This document shows positions 16,050 to 23,397 of a stretch of DNA of 64,000 nt, piece after piece (the stretch's first letter is position 1; each line of letters starts with the position of its first letter). The stretch spans positions 1 through 64,000 of the forward strand of contig CAZUHB010000001.1 in the NCBI GenBank assembly GCA_964620445.1. The letters are read 5' to 3'. Both the position numbers and the translations under genes were made by a program. The notes under the pieces were generated by a model that was given only the letters and a program-made list of their open reading frames with translations, did not search any database and was not told where the DNA came from. Source of the DNA: CAZUHB01 sp964620445. Its GTDB lineage: Bacteria; Planctomycetota; B15-G4; CAYZWU01.

Positions 16050-16322
16050 ATGGTCATGATGGACAAAAAGAACGTTGATCTGTCTGCTTTTACGGATCGT
16101 CGCCTTCACCCGGTCCGCCTGGGTATCGGCCACCTCAATCGTCTTCTCGTCGCCAACAAGGGAAATGCCACGGTGACAGTCGACAGGGCTCTGCTCGAGT
16201 CGGTGACAGCCACCATGGAGATCTTTGTCGAGGATTTCGAATCGTCCTATCGCCCTGCAAAGGACGAGAAGAAGACCATCGTCGAACAGCAGCCCAGGGT
16301 GACCCAGACTCGCGTCAGCTAA
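16050..16322 (+). CDS. small hypothetical protein (90 aa)
   Basis: GGGAGAGAC lies 6 nt before ATG 16050. The protein is soluble with no signal or membrane segment. It has a central RRLHPVRLGIGHLNRLLVAN segment and a probable helix (LLESVTATMEIFVEDFESSY), then a basic polar tail. No family recognised. It is followed by a perfect GC hairpin and a terminator-like structure, so it appears to be its own transcription unit. Good translation signals and isolation suggest a real, perhaps abundant, small protein. Confidence 0.7.
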   Translation: MVMMDKKNVDLSAFTDRRLHPVRLGIGHLNRLLVANKGNATVTVDRALLESVTATMEIFVEDFESSYRPAKDEKKTIVEQQPRVTQTRVS

Positions 16323-16348
16323 CGGCTGGCGAGCCAGTGGGAATGTCG

Positions 16349-16374
16349 ATCCGCGGGCGGGTCAGCCCGCGGAT
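16349..16374 (+). other. perfect 10-bp hairpin
   Basis: ATCCGCGGGC at 16349-16358 and GCCCGCGGAT at 16365-16374 are exact reverse complements around a 6-nt loop. No U-run follows. It lies 27 nt after the small gene's stop and may protect its mRNA 3' end or work with the terminator just downstream. Confidence 0.6.
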
Positions 16375-16385
16375 GGGGTCAAAGA

Positions 16386-16435
16386 GGGTGTCACTCCGGT
16401 CGGTCCGAGGCGGTAGCCGGGATGACACCCTTTTT
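16386..16435 (+). terminator. intrinsic terminator after the 90-aa gene
   Basis: GGGTGTCA at 16386-16393 pairs with TGACACCC at 16423-16430, followed at once by TTTTT. The 29-nt loop can fold further through CCGG/CCGG. It ends 24 nt before the FtsQ-like start codon. Confidence 0.6.
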
Positions 16436-16459
16436 CCAGTGAGATTCGTGTAAGAAAAG

Positions 16460-17431
16460 ATGAGACAGCCAAAGAGGCGCTCCAGTCGCAAAAAAGCAAG
16501 GGGGAGCCCGAATCGCCTGGGAGAATGGATTCTTGTTCCGATCCGGTTCTTCGACGGCGTTCCGCCCCGGATCATGGGACTCGTCTCTCTCTTTCTTTTC
16601 CTCCTGATCGCGTGGTTGATGGTGAGTTGGATCCTGAACAGGGCCAGGACCATTCCCACCTATCGGGTTGATCCTTCCGTGGTGCGCTGCACGGGCCGTC
16701 CCGACTGGCTCGGCATGTCGACCGGGCCGGGCAGGGACGTGATGGCCGACATCAAGCGCACTGTCGACGGTTTGCCGAACGAGTCGATTTTCAACGATGC
16801 TTTCATCAGGCTGCTGCGGCACAAGATCGAACAGGGAAGCACATGGGTGGACGAGGTCGTCGCAGTGGAGCGGGTCTTCCCTGCCCAGGTGAAAATCCGT
16901 CTCCGGCTGAGACAGCCGGCAGCGGTCTTCTATCGGCGCAACAACGGATACTATGTCGACGCGCGCGGCGTGGTCATCGACGTCTTCCGTGCAGGCAGAA
17001 CAACGGGGATAGATCATGTCGGCCTTGCGCAGATCCAGGGAATGAGCCTGATCGCTCCGCCGCGGCTCGGGTCCGTATACCCGGACGAGGCTTTGACCGA
17101 AGGCGCTGCCGTGGCTGCCGAGGTTCTCCAGATGGTCCGGAATCTTCCGAAGGGTGCACTGGACGTGACCCTGATCGATGTGTCCGGCTACGGACGGAAG
17201 CAGTCCGATGACGTGGTACTGATCACGAAGAGGGGCGTGCGCATTCTGTGGGGACGGTCATCGCGTCACGGTGAATACCGCGGTATCGACCCTACGCCGG
17301 AGGAAAAAACCAGAAATCTGGCGAAGATCCTCAAAATCGAACCTGGCCTGGAGGGTGTGGCCGAGGTGACTCTGACCTTCCAACAGCCGACGTACACTCT
17401 TCGAGCAGACAATTTAACTGATAAGAATTAA
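16460..17431 (+). CDS. FtsQ/POTRA-like single-pass membrane protein
   Basis: 323 aa: a very basic N-terminus (RQPKRRSSRKKARG), one membrane helix at about 38-60, then a periplasmic domain. VDEVVAVERVFPAQVKIRLRLRQPAAVF followed by YYVDARGVVIDVF matches the POTRA-to-beta transition of FtsQ/DivIB ('V.RxxPxTLxVxVxExxPvAxw ... lVDxxGxvf'). FtsQ bridges early and late divisome proteins. The arrangement and motif are convincing but the sequence is diverged. It is not in a dcw cluster, so no symbol is given. Downstream is a hairpin with a long T-run. Confidence 0.7.
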   Translation: MRQPKRRSSRKKARGSPNRLGEWILVPIRFFDGVPPRIMGLVSLFLFLLIAWLMVSWILNRARTIPTYRVDPSVVRCTGRPDWLGMSTGPGRDVMADIKRTVDGLPNESIFNDAFIRLLRHKIEQGSTWVDEVVAVERVFPAQVKIRLRLRQPAAVFYRRNNGYYVDARGVVIDVFRAGRTTGIDHVGLAQIQGMSLIAPPRLGSVYPDEALTEGAAVAAEVLQMVRNLPKGALDVTLIDVSGYGRKQSDDVVLITKRGVRILWGRSSRHGEYRGIDPTPEEKTRNLAKILKIEPGLEGVAEVTLTFQQPTYTLRADNLTDKN

Positions 17432-17527
17432 GTGAGTTACAACGATATGGCGTCGCCCGGATCCCAGGTAGAGCGATTCTGATCGGCCCCGACCGCGCTC
17501 GATTCCGACTCCCGAGCCGCTCCGTTG

Positions 17528-17568
17528 GGCGGAAGATGGTATCTTCTGGCTGCGCCGGCTTTTTTTTT
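17528..17568 (+). terminator. probable terminator after the FtsQ-like gene
   Basis: GAAGAT (17532-17537), loop GGT, ATCTTC (17541-17546), with flanking GGCG and CGCC able to extend the stem imperfectly, followed by nine Ts at 17560-17568. It is about 100 nt after the stop codon and before the rplM promoter. Confidence 0.55.
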
Positions 17569-17601
17569 CTCAACATCCTGTGAAATCCGGCAATAAAGGA
17601 T

Positions 17602-17630
17602 TTGACAGATTGAGCGGATCGGTTTAGAGT
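17602..17630 (+). promoter_or_regulatory. sigma-70 type promoter for rplM-rpsI
   Basis: TTGACA at 17602-17607, a 17-nt spacer and TAGAGT at 17625-17630. It lies after the preceding terminator and leaves a leader of about 130 nt before rplM. The leader contains short inverted repeats such as ACCGC/GCGGT and could carry ribosomal-protein feedback control, but no known leader fold was recognised. Confidence 0.6.
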
Positions 17631-17769
17631 ATCGACCTTTTTATCATACGAAAAATGGAACGAATGCGGGCGCCGTCCTCTCTGGAAACCTCTGAGGGAA
17701 CACCGCCTGGCGAGCGGTCTTAAGAGATTTCTCTAAAAGACTTACCGCAATCGAGTCTGGAGCATAGAG

Positions 17770-18353
17770 ATGAAGAGCTTCATGGCCAAAACTGGCGAGA
17801 TCGAGTCCGAGTGGTGCGTGATCGATGCCACTGATCAGGTCCTCGGGCGGATGGCGACGAAAATCGCCATGGTTCTCCAGGGAAAGCACAAACCCACCTA
17901 CACGCCTCATGTTCTCACNNNNNNNNNNNNNNNNNNNNNNNNNNNNNNNNNNNNNNNNNNNNNNNNNNNNNNNNNNNNNNNNNNNNNNNNNNNNNNNNNN
18001 NNNNNNNNNNNNNNNNNNTCGCCATGGTTCTCCAGGGAAAGCACAAACCCACCTACACGCCTCATGTTCTCACGGGCGATTTTGTGGTGGTCACCAATGC
18101 GTCGAAAGTCAAGATCACCGGTGACAAGCTCGACAAGCGCGTTGTGCGCTGGCACTCGGGTTACATCGGCGGCCTGAAAGAGGTCGTGTTGAGGCGATAC
18201 CTGGAAAAGCATCCCGACAGGGTGGTCAAGCTGGCTGTTCGCCGGATGTTGCCGAAAACCAAACTCGGTCGCAAGATGCTTTCCCGGTTGAAAATATACG
18301 CCGGCTCGGAACATCCCCACGCGGCCCAGAATCCCGTGGCACTTGAGATCTGA
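17770..18353 (+). CDS. rplM: 50S ribosomal protein L13, split by an assembly gap
   Basis: Early-assembly large-subunit protein. Left of the gap: GEIESEWCVIDATDQVLGRM and GKHKPTYTPHVL. Right of it: GDFVVVTNASKVKITGDKL, HSGYIGG, RMLPKTKLGRKML and YAGSEHPHAAQNP. A run of 100 Ns (17919-18018) interrupts it, and the 55 bases before the Ns are repeated exactly after them. Removing the Ns and one copy restores an uninterrupted 142-codon L13 of normal length. GGAG lies 8 nt before ATG 17770. rpsI follows after 14 nt, the standard L13-S9 operon. Confidence 0.93.
17864..18073. other. scaffold gap flanked by identical 55-bp copies
   Basis: Positions 17864-17918 and 18019-18073 are identical, with 100 Ns between them. 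The same pattern and overlap length recur at 29260-29469. This is what scaffolding produces when two contigs that overlap by one k-mer are joined with a default-size gap. It is not a biological repeat, and the true sequence probably contains a single copy. Confidence 0.9.
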
Positions 18354-18367
18354 CAAAGGAGTCCAAC

Positions 18368-18763
18368 TTGGCTGAGAAAGAATTTTACTGGGGCACGGGA
18401 AGAAGAAAGACATCGGTCGCTCGCGTTCGCTTCTGCGAGGGATCGGGGAACATCATCGTTAACGGCAAGGCGTTCGAGCAGTATTTTACCGTGCTGCAGC
18501 ATCAGCTCGACGTGACTGCGCCCCTCAAAATGACCGAAACAACGGACAAGTTCGATATCTACGCGAGCGTGAACGGCGGCGGCCCGACCGGTCAATCGGG
18601 AGCCATGAAGCTCGGTATTGCGCGCGCTCTGAAGACCTACGATCAGGTTCACGAAGAAGTGCTCAGGGAGCAGGGCCTCCTGACTCGCGATCCGCGTATG
18701 AAAGAGCGCAAGAAATACGGTATGGCCGGCGCACGCAAGCGGTTCCAGTTCTCCAAGCGTTAA
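18368..18763 (+). CDS. rpsI: 30S ribosomal protein S9
   Basis: 131 aa with YWGTGRRKTSVARVRF at the start, VNGGGPTGQSGAMKLGIARAL in the middle and the basic C-terminal RKKYGMAGARKRFQFSKR that reaches the P-site tRNA. The start is TTG at 18368, with AGGAG 7 nt upstream. It lies 14 nt after rplM. A four-copy tandem array and a strong terminator follow. Confidence 0.96.
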   Translation: MAEKEFYWGTGRRKTSVARVRFCEGSGNIIVNGKAFEQYFTVLQHQLDVTAPLKMTETTDKFDIYASVNGGGPTGQSGAMKLGIARALKTYDQVHEEVLREQGLLTRDPRMKERKKYGMAGARKRFQFSKR

Positions 18764-18776
18764 GATCCGCCCCGCG

Positions 18777-18858
18777 ACTGCAAAGAGTCGCAGCGGACTG
18801 CGGAGAGTCGCAGCCGAACTGCGGAGAGTCGCAGTCGACTGCGGAGAGTCGCAGCCGA
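18777..18858. repeat. four-copy 20/21-bp tandem array after rpsI
   Basis: Units start at 18777, 18797, 18818 and 18838. Consensus ACTGCGGAGAGTCGCAGCCG with a few substitutions; the first unit has AAAG for GGAG. Each unit contains the dyad CTGCG-6nt-CGCAG, so the transcript could form four small hairpins just before the terminator. No spacers, so not CRISPR. Confidence 0.85.
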
Positions 18859-18862
18859 ATTC

Positions 18863-18903
18863 AAAACCCGAGACGAGGATCATTGTCCTGTCTCGGGTTT
18901 TTT
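18863..18903 (+). terminator. intrinsic terminator of rplM-rpsI
   Basis: AAAACCCGAGAC at 18863-18874 pairs with GTCTCGGGTTTT at 18890-18901. An inner AGGA/TCCT extends the stem and the run of Ts continues to 18903. Strong and nearly symmetrical. Confidence 0.9.
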
Positions 18904-19026
18904 CTTTTCCGTCTCCAAACCTCGGTTCACGGGGTTTGGACGATCGCGGAAGGTTGACGAAATCCTTCTCAGAAGGCAATATATCGGTGAACGGAAAACT
19001 GTCTGACATCGATTTGGGGGTACATT

Positions 19027-19788
19027 ATGGCAGGTCATTCCCATTGGGCCGGCATCAAGCACCGAAAGGGCGCCCAGGACGCCAAGCGTGGCAAGATATT
19101 CTCCAAGCACGCCAAGGCCATCATCACCGCGGCCAGACTGGGCGGGTCCGATCCTGACATGAACTTGAGGCTCAAGTACGCCATCGAGAAGGCCAAGGCG
19201 GACAACATGCCCAAGGACAACATCGAGAGGGCCGTCAAAAAAGGGAGCGGTGAACTCGAAGGGAGCGATTTTGTCGAGTTGATGTACGAGGGTTTCTATC
19301 CTGGCGGGATCGCCGTCATGATCGAGGCGCTCACCGACAACCGGAACCGAACCGCGCCCGAGATCCGCAAGATATTCGAGAAACGGGGCGGCAACATGGG
19401 CGAAAGCGGCTCCGTGGGCTGGATGTTTCAGAAGAAAGCTTCCTTCCTCGTTTCCGATCCGGACGGGAAACCGCTCGACGAGAACTGGCTCATGGAACAG
19501 GTCCTCGATATCGGCGCCGAGGATCTTCAGGAAGAAGGGGACAAATTCCTCATATTGTCCGAACATACCGACTTCGCCGTTGTCAAGGAGGGGCTCGAGA
19601 ACTGCGACGGAATCAAGGTGGAGACCTCCGAAATTACCATGATCCCCAACACCACGATTTCGCTCGACCTGGACACGGCGCGCAAGGTTCTCTCGCTGAT
19701 GGAAGAACTGGACGACCATGACGATGTCCAGAATGTATACTCGAACTTCGAGATTTCAGAAGAATTGATGGATCAACTGGCATCTTGA
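19027..19788 (+). CDS. YebC/PmpR family protein
   Basis: 253 aa. The N-terminal signature MAGHSHWAGIKHRKGAQDAKRGKIFSK-type block is split here as AGHSHWAGIKHRKG and KIFSKHAKAI. Further motifs are AKADNMPKDNIERAVKKG, YEGFYPGG and GSVGWMFQKK. YebC proteins were first described as transcription regulators, and recent work supports a translation role at proline-rich stalls. GGGGGT lies about 6 nt before ATG. It follows the rpsI terminator, so it has its own promoter, not identified. A four-copy 18-bp array lies in the downstream gap. Confidence 0.93.
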   Translation: MAGHSHWAGIKHRKGAQDAKRGKIFSKHAKAIITAARLGGSDPDMNLRLKYAIEKAKADNMPKDNIERAVKKGSGELEGSDFVELMYEGFYPGGIAVMIEALTDNRNRTAPEIRKIFEKRGGNMGESGSVGWMFQKKASFLVSDPDGKPLDENWLMEQVLDIGAEDLQEEGDKFLILSEHTDFAVVKEGLENCDGIKVETSEITMIPNTTISLDLDTARKVLSLMEELDDHDDVQNVYSNFEISEELMDQLAS

Positions 19789-19847
19789 TGTTCTGATATA
19801 TCGACGGCGGTTTGATTTTGGCTATCAGTGCATAATCCGCAAACCGA

Positions 19848-19919
19848 GCAAGGATTGCAAATCGTGCAAGGATTGCAAATCGTGCAAGGACTGCAAATCG
19901 TGCAAGGATTGCAATACGC
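19848..19919. repeat. four-copy 18-bp tandem array after yebC
   Basis: Units of GCAAGGATTGCAAATCGT at 19848, 19866, 19884 and 19902; the third has ACTG for ATTG and the last diverges at its end. TTGCAA inside the unit is palindromic. The array lies in the 318-nt gap 19789-20106, which otherwise shows nothing except the ribosome site of the next gene. Because 18 is divisible by 3 the repeat reads as open frames, but no start or codon logic supports a gene. Confidence 0.85.
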
Positions 19920-20106
19920 ACGAAAACGCCAAATCGCACATCGATTGGAGATCGCGTAAAAGTCTGCGGCAAAAGGGTGATGGCGGGGCGAAAGCCGGCA
20001 AAATCTCTAAATTCGTTTGAAGTGATTTTCCTTTTGTGCCGATAAACAATACGTAACTCTTCGGATTTCTCTTTTTCTCTTCAAATTGTTTCACCCGGAG
20101 GAAACC

Positions 20107-21087
20107 ATGGCTCCTGTCAAGACTGCGGTACTCGGCCATTACGATCAGAAGAAACTAGCCAGTCTGAAGACCTTGCTGACCGATGCAGGCCTGACGGTTT
20201 ATGCGTCGTCCGATGGCGAGGAAATCGTCCGTCTCGCCACCGAGCAGACTCCGGACCTCGTGATCGTCGATGTACTCATGTCCGGTATCAACGGGTTTGA
20301 AATCTGCAGGGAAGTAAAGGCTCTTTCAGGGGAGAATTACCGTCCCGTTGTACTCATGGCCGATCGGGAGGATGCCTACAGCCGCGGACGGGGACGTTAC
20401 GTGGGAGCCGACGATATCGTCGAATATCCTCTCGACGGGAAAAAGGTAGAAGAGTTGATCAACTATCCCTTCGAGGACATGGATTGCACTGGGAAGGCGC
20501 TCTCGGTCACGAAGGACAGGGGCCAGAAGCTGGTCAACGCCCTGGTCCGCGAAGGTGCCCCGATCAGACCTGACGGACTGGTCGCGCGAATCACCGATCC
20601 GTTGACCGGGCTCTGCAACAAGGCCTACATCAATCTCAAGATGGAGGAGGAGTTCAAGAAATCGCGCCGTTATGGTACCCCACTTTCGCTCGTCATTCTC
20701 GACCTCGATAATTTCAGGGACGTCTACCAGCAACACGGCAAGGGCGCCATCAAGGAGATCCTCGTCGAGGTCGGCTCCGTACTCCTCTGCGAGTCGCGCG
20801 ACATCGATATCGTCGGCCGGATCGGCGAGTCGCGATTCCTGCTCCTCCTGCCGTCCACAGATCTGGACGGAGCGCAGGTCATGGCGGATCGCGTTTTCAA
20901 TAACATCCTCGAACGTCCCTTCGAGGTGGCTGATGCCGCGGTGAGCGTTTCGTTGAGGATTTCCATGGGTATCTCCTCCTGTCCCAGGGGGAGCATCAAG
21001 TCGGTGGAGGATTTCCTCAACATGGCTATCCGTGGCTTGAACGACGCAAAGGAGCAAGGCGGCAATCGTATCTCCGTTGTAGACTGA
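20107..21087 (+). CDS. response regulator with degenerate GGDEF domain
   Basis: 326 aa from ATG 20107, preceded by CCGGAGGAAACC. A receiver domain (1-120) has the phospho-acceptor Asp at about 55 in LVIVDVLMSG. The GGDEF-fold domain starts at DPLTGLCNKAYI (154) and contains VILDLDNFRDVY. The catalytic GGDEF signature is replaced by GESRF (230-234), so cyclic-di-GMP synthesis is unlikely. The product-binding I-site RxxD is kept (RDID, 221-224) at the correct five-residue spacing. It probably binds rather than makes c-di-GMP. Monocistronic, with a strong terminator downstream. Confidence 0.9.
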   Translation: MAPVKTAVLGHYDQKKLASLKTLLTDAGLTVYASSDGEEIVRLATEQTPDLVIVDVLMSGINGFEICREVKALSGENYRPVVLMADREDAYSRGRGRYVGADDIVEYPLDGKKVEELINYPFEDMDCTGKALSVTKDRGQKLVNALVREGAPIRPDGLVARITDPLTGLCNKAYINLKMEEEFKKSRRYGTPLSLVILDLDNFRDVYQQHGKGAIKEILVEVGSVLLCESRDIDIVGRIGESRFLLLLPSTDLDGAQVMADRVFNNILERPFEVADAAVSVSLRISMGISSCPRGSIKSVEDFLNMAIRGLNDAKEQGGNRISVVD

Positions 21088-21104
21088 TTTCACAGAAACA
21101 TCAC

Positions 21105-21141
21105 AAAAAAAGAACCCGGTTTTCACCCGGGTTCTTTTTTT
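21105..21141. terminator. bidirectional intrinsic terminator
   Basis: GAACCCGG (21112-21119) pairs with CCGGGTTC (21127-21134), with seven As before and seven Ts after. It serves the plus-strand GGDEF gene and, by symmetry, the convergent FkbM gene ending at 21195. Confidence 0.9.
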
Positions 21142-21194
21142 ATGTTCGAACTCAGCGTTCGGTGTCCAGTATGGCACAGAAACGCCGTTTCCTT

Positions 21195-22127
21195 TTACTG
21201 CGGCAGAAAGATGGCATCAGTGTGTTTCTTACCAGTCAATCCATCCAAAACGATTTTCAAATCACTGATCTGTCTGGTGGGAGTCCGAGCGCCGTGAGAG
21301 TCCAATTCTGTGGTCAGAACGAATGCCTTGAACTTTTCTTCGACCAATGACACGAAAGCTTCCAGTCCACCGTGAACGGATAAACCCTGTGGCCAAAGCT
21401 CACAGAGAAGAGGCACGCCAGCATTCCACAAACTCTGAGCCGAGGCGATCACCTGCCGTTCGAACCCTTGCGTATCGCTCCAGACAAGTGCGACATCGTC
21501 GGAAGAGATCTCCTTTTCAGCAAGAAGGTCGTCGAGCCTCCGCGAAGGAATTCCCACTTTTTCGAAGCTCTCTTCGACCTGTCCAAATCCTTGTTCGCCG
21601 CTCGAGGATTGGACTTCGTTCCTCCCTCCGTAATCGTGAATGATGAGCGTGACTTCGCCGCTTTCATCGGAGATGGCATATTGCGCGCAGACGATCCGGT
21701 CGCAAAGACCGTTCTGCTCCACGTTTCGATGCAGGAGCGCGTAATTTATGGGAGACGGTTCGACGGCCAGGACTTTCTTTCCCGTGACGAGAGCCAACGG
21801 AATGCTCGGAGTCCCGATGTTGGCTCCGATATCTATGATCCACTGCTTGGAATCGTCCAGATAACTCCTCGGAATGAGCCATTCCTTCAGGTTGGCCACA
21901 TCTCTCCCCTGATGCTCGCCCTGCACGAAGAGACTCCGAGAAATGTCTCTGTCCGAAACGGGCGTTGTCCACAAGAGGTTGTTTCGACGGAATGTGACGT
22001 TTTCGGCTTCGCCCATCAGAAGGCGCATTCCCAAAAGGCGCTTCTGGATCGTCAGTTCCGAGAAGTCGCGGCGGATCCAGGCACTTGCGATCCTGCGAAA
22101 GAGCTTCCAATAACTTCTACCTCGCAT
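21195..22127 (-). CDS. FkbM family methyltransferase
   Basis: 310 aa. The SAM-binding motif IIDIGANIGTPSIPLAL is followed by VLAVEPSPINYALLHRNVEQ. Later DDLLAEKEI, DVALVWSDTQGFE and PLLCELWP complete the FkbM pattern. These enzymes O-methylate sugars or natural products. The N-terminal 90 residues are less conserved. No clear ribosome site precedes ATG 22127. It is divergent from a sulfotransferase gene, and the pair appears less GC-rich than its neighbours. A role in modifying surface or exported glycans is an inference. Confidence 0.85.
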   Translation of the reverse strand: MRGRSYWKLFRRIASAWIRRDFSELTIQKRLLGMRLLMGEAENVTFRRNNLLWTTPVSDRDISRSLFVQGEHQGRDVANLKEWLIPRSYLDDSKQWIIDIGANIGTPSIPLALVTGKKVLAVEPSPINYALLHRNVEQNGLCDRIVCAQYAISDESGEVTLIIHDYGGRNEVQSSSGEQGFGQVEESFEKVGIPSRRLDDLLAEKEISSDDVALVWSDTQGFERQVIASAQSLWNAGVPLLCELWPQGLSVHGGLEAFVSLVEEKFKAFVLTTELDSHGARTPTRQISDLKIVLDGLTGKKHTDAIFLPQ

Positions 22128-22270
22128 TTTTCAGCCGATCTCTCTGAACCCGAGACTTATCGAAATCGTACCAACGGAGAGTGGTTGTAGCTGTTGATAT
22201 CCTATATATTAGAATCGAGCCGCCGAAGCAATAGTCCTGTGGATTGAGAAATCCTGGAGTCTACTAACGC

Positions 22271-23248
22271 GTGAACCTCCTCATTCACATCGGTTACCAA
22301 AAAACAGGCTCCACATTTCTCCAGCGGGTGGTGTTTAAAAACCATCCAAATGTCTTATTACTGAACCGCAAGGAGATCAGAAAGGTATTTCTGGACGTCG
22401 GCTCCCTCCACTTCGACAGGGCAATCGCTGCCGCTTGGTTTGCCAAAGCAACCAGCCAGCGCGGACCGCAGCAGGACTGGATCGTGATCTCGGAAGAAGA
22501 GCTTTCGGGCAATATATTGTCCGGCGGCAATGGCGGTTTTCTGGCCAAAGAGGTTGCCGACAGGTTTGCTGCTGTTCTTCCCGACGCTCGAATCGGTCTA
22601 TTCATCCGCAATCAATTCGACCTCATCGAGTCGACCTACCGCCAGTATGTCAAGCGAGGTGGTTCTCTCGGGATCAGACGGTTCCTTTTCAACAATGGAT
22701 GCCGCTACAGGTTTCCGCTCTTCGATTTCGAGCACTTCGACTACACCAAGCTGATCCAGTACTATCTCTCTCTCTTCGGCCGTGAGCGGCTCTTCGTTTT
22801 TCTCCAGGAAGACATGAAATCGGACACCCCGGCATTCATGAGGAGATTCTATTCACGTCTCGGTATGCCTTACCATCAGGTCGAGACGTCAGACACCCAT
22901 CGGTCGGCAAACGACAGAATGACCCGATATAGTCTGCCCCTCGCGCGAATCGCAAATCGATTCTACGACCAGTTTCCCATCAACCGGCGTGTTGTCCTGC
23001 ACATCCCTTTTCTCTACCGTGTGATGCGTACTGTCGGACGATGGATCGATCACCCGGAGTTCATCAAGAAGCGGGACCGGAAGAGCTCTTTACTGGGAAA
23101 GGACCTTCGCAGGTTGATCGGCGAGCGCTATGGGGCGAGCAACACGGAACTGGCCGAAATCCTGGGTGTCGATCTCGGAGCATTCGGATACCCGGTGCTC
23201 GGATCAGCGAACCAAGGCCTGCTCGATCGGGGAGAGCGGGCGTTTTAG
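22271..23248 (+). CDS. sulfotransferase-like protein
   Basis: 325 aa from GTG 22271. IHIGYQKTGSTFLQ at the N-terminus is the PAPS 5'-phosphosulfate loop of sulfotransferases. LFIRNQFDLIESTYRQYVK is the 3'-phosphate-binding strand and helix with Arg and Ser. FVFLQEDM and the C-terminal FIKKRDRKSS fit the same fold. Likely transfers sulfate from PAPS to a carbohydrate or other small acceptor. It is divergently arranged with the FkbM methyltransferase. Acceptor unknown; no PAPS synthesis gene is nearby. Confidence 0.8.
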   Translation: MNLLIHIGYQKTGSTFLQRVVFKNHPNVLLLNRKEIRKVFLDVGSLHFDRAIAAAWFAKATSQRGPQQDWIVISEEELSGNILSGGNGGFLAKEVADRFAAVLPDARIGLFIRNQFDLIESTYRQYVKRGGSLGIRRFLFNNGCRYRFPLFDFEHFDYTKLIQYYLSLFGRERLFVFLQEDMKSDTPAFMRRFYSRLGMPYHQVETSDTHRSANDRMTRYSLPLARIANRFYDQFPINRRVVLHIPFLYRVMRTVGRWIDHPEFIKKRDRKSSLLGKDLRRLIGERYGASNTELAEILGVDLGAFGYPVLGSANQGLLDRGERAF

Positions 23249-23331
23249 GAACCGGCGCTGGTAGCGATCACCGGCTCGATCTCCTCGGCGGTATTTGGGA
23301 AGAGAGAGCCTTCCGCTCCGTCTTTCTCTCC

Positions 23332-23375
23332 AAAAAAAACGAGTCGCTGGGGCAGGGTGGCCTCCCAGCGACTCG
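23332..23375 (-). terminator. intrinsic terminator of ppdK
   Basis: On the minus strand CGAGTCGCTGG and CCAGCGACTCG (23340-23350 and 23365-23375) form an 11-bp stem, followed by eight Ts (As at 23332-23339 on the plus strand). It begins 23 nt after the ppdK stop. In the plus direction only four Ts follow, so it is weaker for the sulfotransferase. Confidence 0.85.
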
Positions 23376-23397
23376 GCTTTTGAATCATCGTGTTTGA

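Noticed and set aside
17919..18018. Insertion or direct-repeat-flanked element in rplM
   Set aside because: The interval is only Ns, and the 55-bp flanks match the signature at the second gap, so it is an assembly artefact rather than an insertion with target duplication.
18777..18858. Possible CRISPR array after rpsI
   Set aside because: Units are directly adjacent with no unique spacers, and no cas genes are present.
19825..20139. Minus-strand frame containing repeated DLQSLH
   Set aside because: The peptide repeat is only the 18-bp DNA array read in one frame. It overlaps the start region of the GGDEF gene and lacks a ribosome site.
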